Shown here piece after piece: positions 61,898 to 64,000 of a DNA stretch of 64,000 bases. The position numbers and the translations under genes are program-made. The DNA lies in assembly GCF_019733355.1 (NCBI RefSeq), contig NZ_JAIHLQ010000013.1:108744-172743 (forward strand), written 5' to 3'. The DNA is from Pseudomonas baetica. Lineage in GTDB: Bacteria > Pseudomonadota > Gammaproteobacteria > Pseudomonadales > Pseudomonadaceae. A model generated the notes under the pieces. That model was not told the DNA's origin. It worked only from the letters and a program-made list of their open reading frames with translations, and did no database searches. Each line of letters starts with the position of its first letter. The stretch's first letter is position 1.

Positions 61898-62701
61898 TTA
61901 CTTGAGAGCGTGTTTCTGGCCCCAGGCAATAAAGTGCTGCAGCAGCGCCTTGAGGACCACCCGCGTCGGCTCGGCCAAGTCGGCGCGATAGCGGAACGGC
62001 TCGAACTCTTCCATGTAGGTGCACTGGCACAGTTCCAGTTGCACGGCGTGGATGTTCTCGGCCGGGTTGCCGTAATGGCGGGTGATGTGGCCGCCCTTGA
62101 AGCGTCCGTTCAGGACGTGGCTGTACTCGCCGTGGCGAGCGCAGATCGCTTCCAGTTCCGTGGCCAGTTGCCGATCACAACTGGCGCCATTGAAGGTGCC
62201 GAGGTTGAAGTCCGGCAGTTTGCCGTCGAACAGGTGCGGGATGATCGAGCGGATCGAATGCGCGTCGAACAGCAACGCGTAACCGAACTCGGCCTTCAGC
62301 CGCGCCAGTTCTTCCTGCAAGGTGCGGTGGTACGGCGTCCAGATCTGCTCCAGGTAAGTCGCGCGCTCTTCTTTCGAAGGCTCCTGGCCTTCCTTGAACA
62401 ACGGGATGCCATCGAACAAAGTCGCGGGATACAGCCCGGTGGTGGCGCCGGCGTACAGCGGTTTGTCGTCGGACGGCCGGTTCAGGTCGATGACGAAACG
62501 CGAGTACTCGGCCGCCAGGGTGCTGGCGCCGAGTTCTTCGGCGAAGTCATAGAGCTGCGGAATGTGCCAGTCAGTGTCCGGCAGGCTTTGCGCATCCGGG
62601 ATCAGGCCAGCCTCGACCGCAGGCGTCAGGCGCAGACCGGCGTGAGGCATGCTGATCAACAGCGGCACACGACCTTGTTTGAAATTCAGAACCTTATCCA
62701 C
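61898..62701 (-). CDS. hutG: N-formylglutamate deformylase
   Basis: 267 residues from a GTG at 62701 with AGGAGA at proper spacing; longer starts overlap hutI. The family features are PLLISMPHAG, the DAHSIRS segment with metal ligands, and GRFKGGHITRHYG. It hydrolyses N-formyl-L-glutamate to glutamate and formate, the last step of the five-step Hut pathway. The hutI stop is 10 bases upstream, with the ribosome binding site overlapping it. Confidence 0.94.
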   Translation of the reverse strand: MDKVLNFKQGRVPLLISMPHAGLRLTPAVEAGLIPDAQSLPDTDWHIPQLYDFAEELGASTLAAEYSRFVIDLNRPSDDKPLYAGATTGLYPATLFDGIPLFKEGQEPSKEERATYLEQIWTPYHRTLQEELARLKAEFGYALLFDAHSIRSIIPHLFDGKLPDFNLGTFNGASCDRQLATELEAICARHGEYSHVLNGRFKGGHITRHYGNPAENIHAVQLELCQCTYMEEFEPFRYRADLAEPTRVVLKALLQHFIAWGQKHALK

Positions 62702-62711
62702 AACCGTTCTC

Positions 62712-63917
62712 CTACAGACTTGATTCGACGCCGTGACGCACGACGCGTTTGTCCAGATCACCACCGAGCCAATAGGCCAGATCCGCCGGACGATCAATGT
62801 GCCAGGCGACGAAATCCGCGACCTTGCCGACTTCCAGCGAACCGTGGGTGTCAGCCATGCCCAGCGCTTGCGCGGCATGAATCGTCGCGCCGGCCAGCGC
62901 TTCTTCCGGTGTCATGCGAAAACAGGTGCAGGCCATGTTGAGCATCAGGCGCAACGACAGCGCTGGCGAAGTGCCGGGGTTGAGGTCGCTGGCGATGGCG
63001 ATCTTCACCTTGTGCTTGCGCAGGGCTTCCATCGGCGGCAGTTGGGTTTCACGCAGGAAGTAGAACGCGCCCGGCAGCAGCACCGCGACCGTGTCGGATT
63101 CGGCCATGGCGATGGCGTCGGCTTCGTCCATGAACTCCAGATGATCGGCCGACAACGCGTGGTAGCACGCCGCCAGGCTGGAGCCGTGCAGCGAGGACAA
63201 TTGCTCGGCGTGCAGCTTCACCGGCAGACCCAGTTTGTGGGCAGCGATGAACACGCGTTCAACCTGTTCCGGCGAGAACGCCAGGTATTCGCAAAACGCA
63301 TCCACGGCATCAACCAAACCTTCGGCGGCCAACGCTGGCAGCATCTGGGTGCAGACCAGATCGATGTAATCGTCAGCGCGATCCTTGTATTCCGGCGGTA
63401 GCGCATGTGCGGCCAGACAGGTGCTGCGCACGCTGATCGGCAGTTCGGCAGCCAGACGCCGAATCACGCGCAGGATCTTGCGCTCATTGGCCAGATCGAG
63501 GCCGTAGCCAGATTTCATCTCGACCGTGGTCACGCCGTCACGCATCAGGCTTTTCAAGCGTTTGGCGGCACTGGCGAACAATTCGTCTTCGCTCGCTTCG
63601 CGCGTCGCACGCACGGTGCTGGCGATGCCGCCGCCGGCCGCGGCGATCTCGGCGTAGCTAACGCCTTGCAGGCGTTTTTCGAACTCGCCGCTGCGGTTGC
63701 CACCGAACACCGTGTGGGTGTGGCAGTCGATCAGGCCGGGGGTGACCCACGCGCCTTGCAAGTCATTGACCGCCGGGTATTCGCCGGATGGCAATTGATT
63801 GCGCGGGCCGATCCACTCGATGTGCGCACCGGACGTCACGATGGCCGCATCCTCGATGATCGAGTAGACGCCTTGCGCCATGGTTGCGACGTGGCAGTGT
63901 TGCCAGAGGGTTTTCAT
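62712..63917 (-). CDS. hutI: Imidazolonepropionase
   Basis: 401 residues of the amidohydrolase fold. The metal-binding [10 protein letters not shown] is in the N-terminal part, with VKLHAEQLS and DLNPGTSP later. It opens imidazolonepropionate to formiminoglutamate in histidine breakdown. It is translated just before hutG. The rest of the hut operon should lie to the right of the window. Confidence 0.95.
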   Translation of the reverse strand: MKTLWQHCHVATMAQGVYSIIEDAAIVTSGAHIEWIGPRNQLPSGEYPAVNDLQGAWVTPGLIDCHTHTVFGGNRSGEFEKRLQGVSYAEIAAAGGGIASTVRATREASEDELFASAAKRLKSLMRDGVTTVEMKSGYGLDLANERKILRVIRRLAAELPISVRSTCLAAHALPPEYKDRADDYIDLVCTQMLPALAAEGLVDAVDAFCEYLAFSPEQVERVFIAAHKLGLPVKLHAEQLSSLHGSSLAACYHALSADHLEFMDEADAIAMAESDTVAVLLPGAFYFLRETQLPPMEALRKHKVKIAIASDLNPGTSPALSLRLMLNMACTCFRMTPEEALAGATIHAAQALGMADTHGSLEVGKVADFVAWHIDRPADLAYWLGGDLDKRVVRHGVESSL

Positions 63918-63942
63918 CCCAAGTCCTCGTCTTGTTCAAAAT

Positions 63943-64000
63943 CGATTCGCGAGCAAGCCCGCTCCCACATTTGGAATGCGTTCCCCTGTGGGAGCGGGCT
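63943..64000. repeat. REPIN cut by the right edge of the window
   Basis: Tail-to-tail pair upstream of hutI: TTCGCGAGCAAGCCCGCTCC, then the start of GTGGGAGCGGGCT at the edge. Confidence 0.8.

Overview
The window looks like a chromosome segment of a fluorescent Pseudomonas (P. fluorescens group). The grounds are the medium-chain PHA locus phaC1-phaZ-phaC2-phaD / phaF-phaI, the order ponA / pilMNOPQ-aroK-aroB-damX-gltB-gltD-hemE, and many REP doublets (REPINs) built on GTGGGAGCGGGCTTGCTCG, the element typical of that group. Composition is uniformly GC-rich. I saw no prophage, IS transposase, CRISPR array, rRNA or tRNA gene.

Layout. 1-6594: the 3' end of an aryl-polyene (APE) type polyketide cluster, read rightward with overlapping stop/start codons: MMPL exporter (partial), halogenase-like FAD oxidoreductase, methyltransferase, DUF3261 lipoprotein, ketosynthase, dehydratase, ketoreductase, and a second ketosynthase broken by an in-frame TGA. 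6615-8159: two small secreted 'excinuclease-like' paralogues, a decayed third copy, and between them an intact HI1420-type antitoxin whose toxin gene keeps only its 3' end. 8262-10557: divergent LysR regulator and MFS transporter. 10688-26495: a long leftward block with hemE, gltD, gltB, damX, aroB, aroK and the type IV pilus operon pilMNOPQ. 26712-31893: ponA (divergent from pilM), then leftward malic enzyme, secreted nuclease and ribosomal protein L31. 32179-39775: rightward priA, argS, an FtsN-like SPOR protein, hslVU and a DUF971 gene. 40034-47192: the PHA storage locus. 47347-53408: ubiE-ubiJ-ubiB, then hisI-hisE-tatA-tatB-tatC-rsmE. 53511-55427: a chemoreceptor. 55602-59979: opgGH for periplasmic glucans. 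60257-61662: dtd and pip. 61898-63917: hutG and hutI of histidine catabolism.

Most of this is core metabolism and cell-envelope biology. The most unusual parts lie in the first 8.2 kb: the broken APE ketosynthase, a REPIN inside the 5' end of a lipoprotein gene so that repeat-encoded residues precede its signal peptide, and the antitoxin with a truncated toxin set between decaying paralogues. A transcription terminator that overlaps the signal-peptide codons of the nuclease gene is a further compact oddity. I did not find a clearly new multi-gene system.
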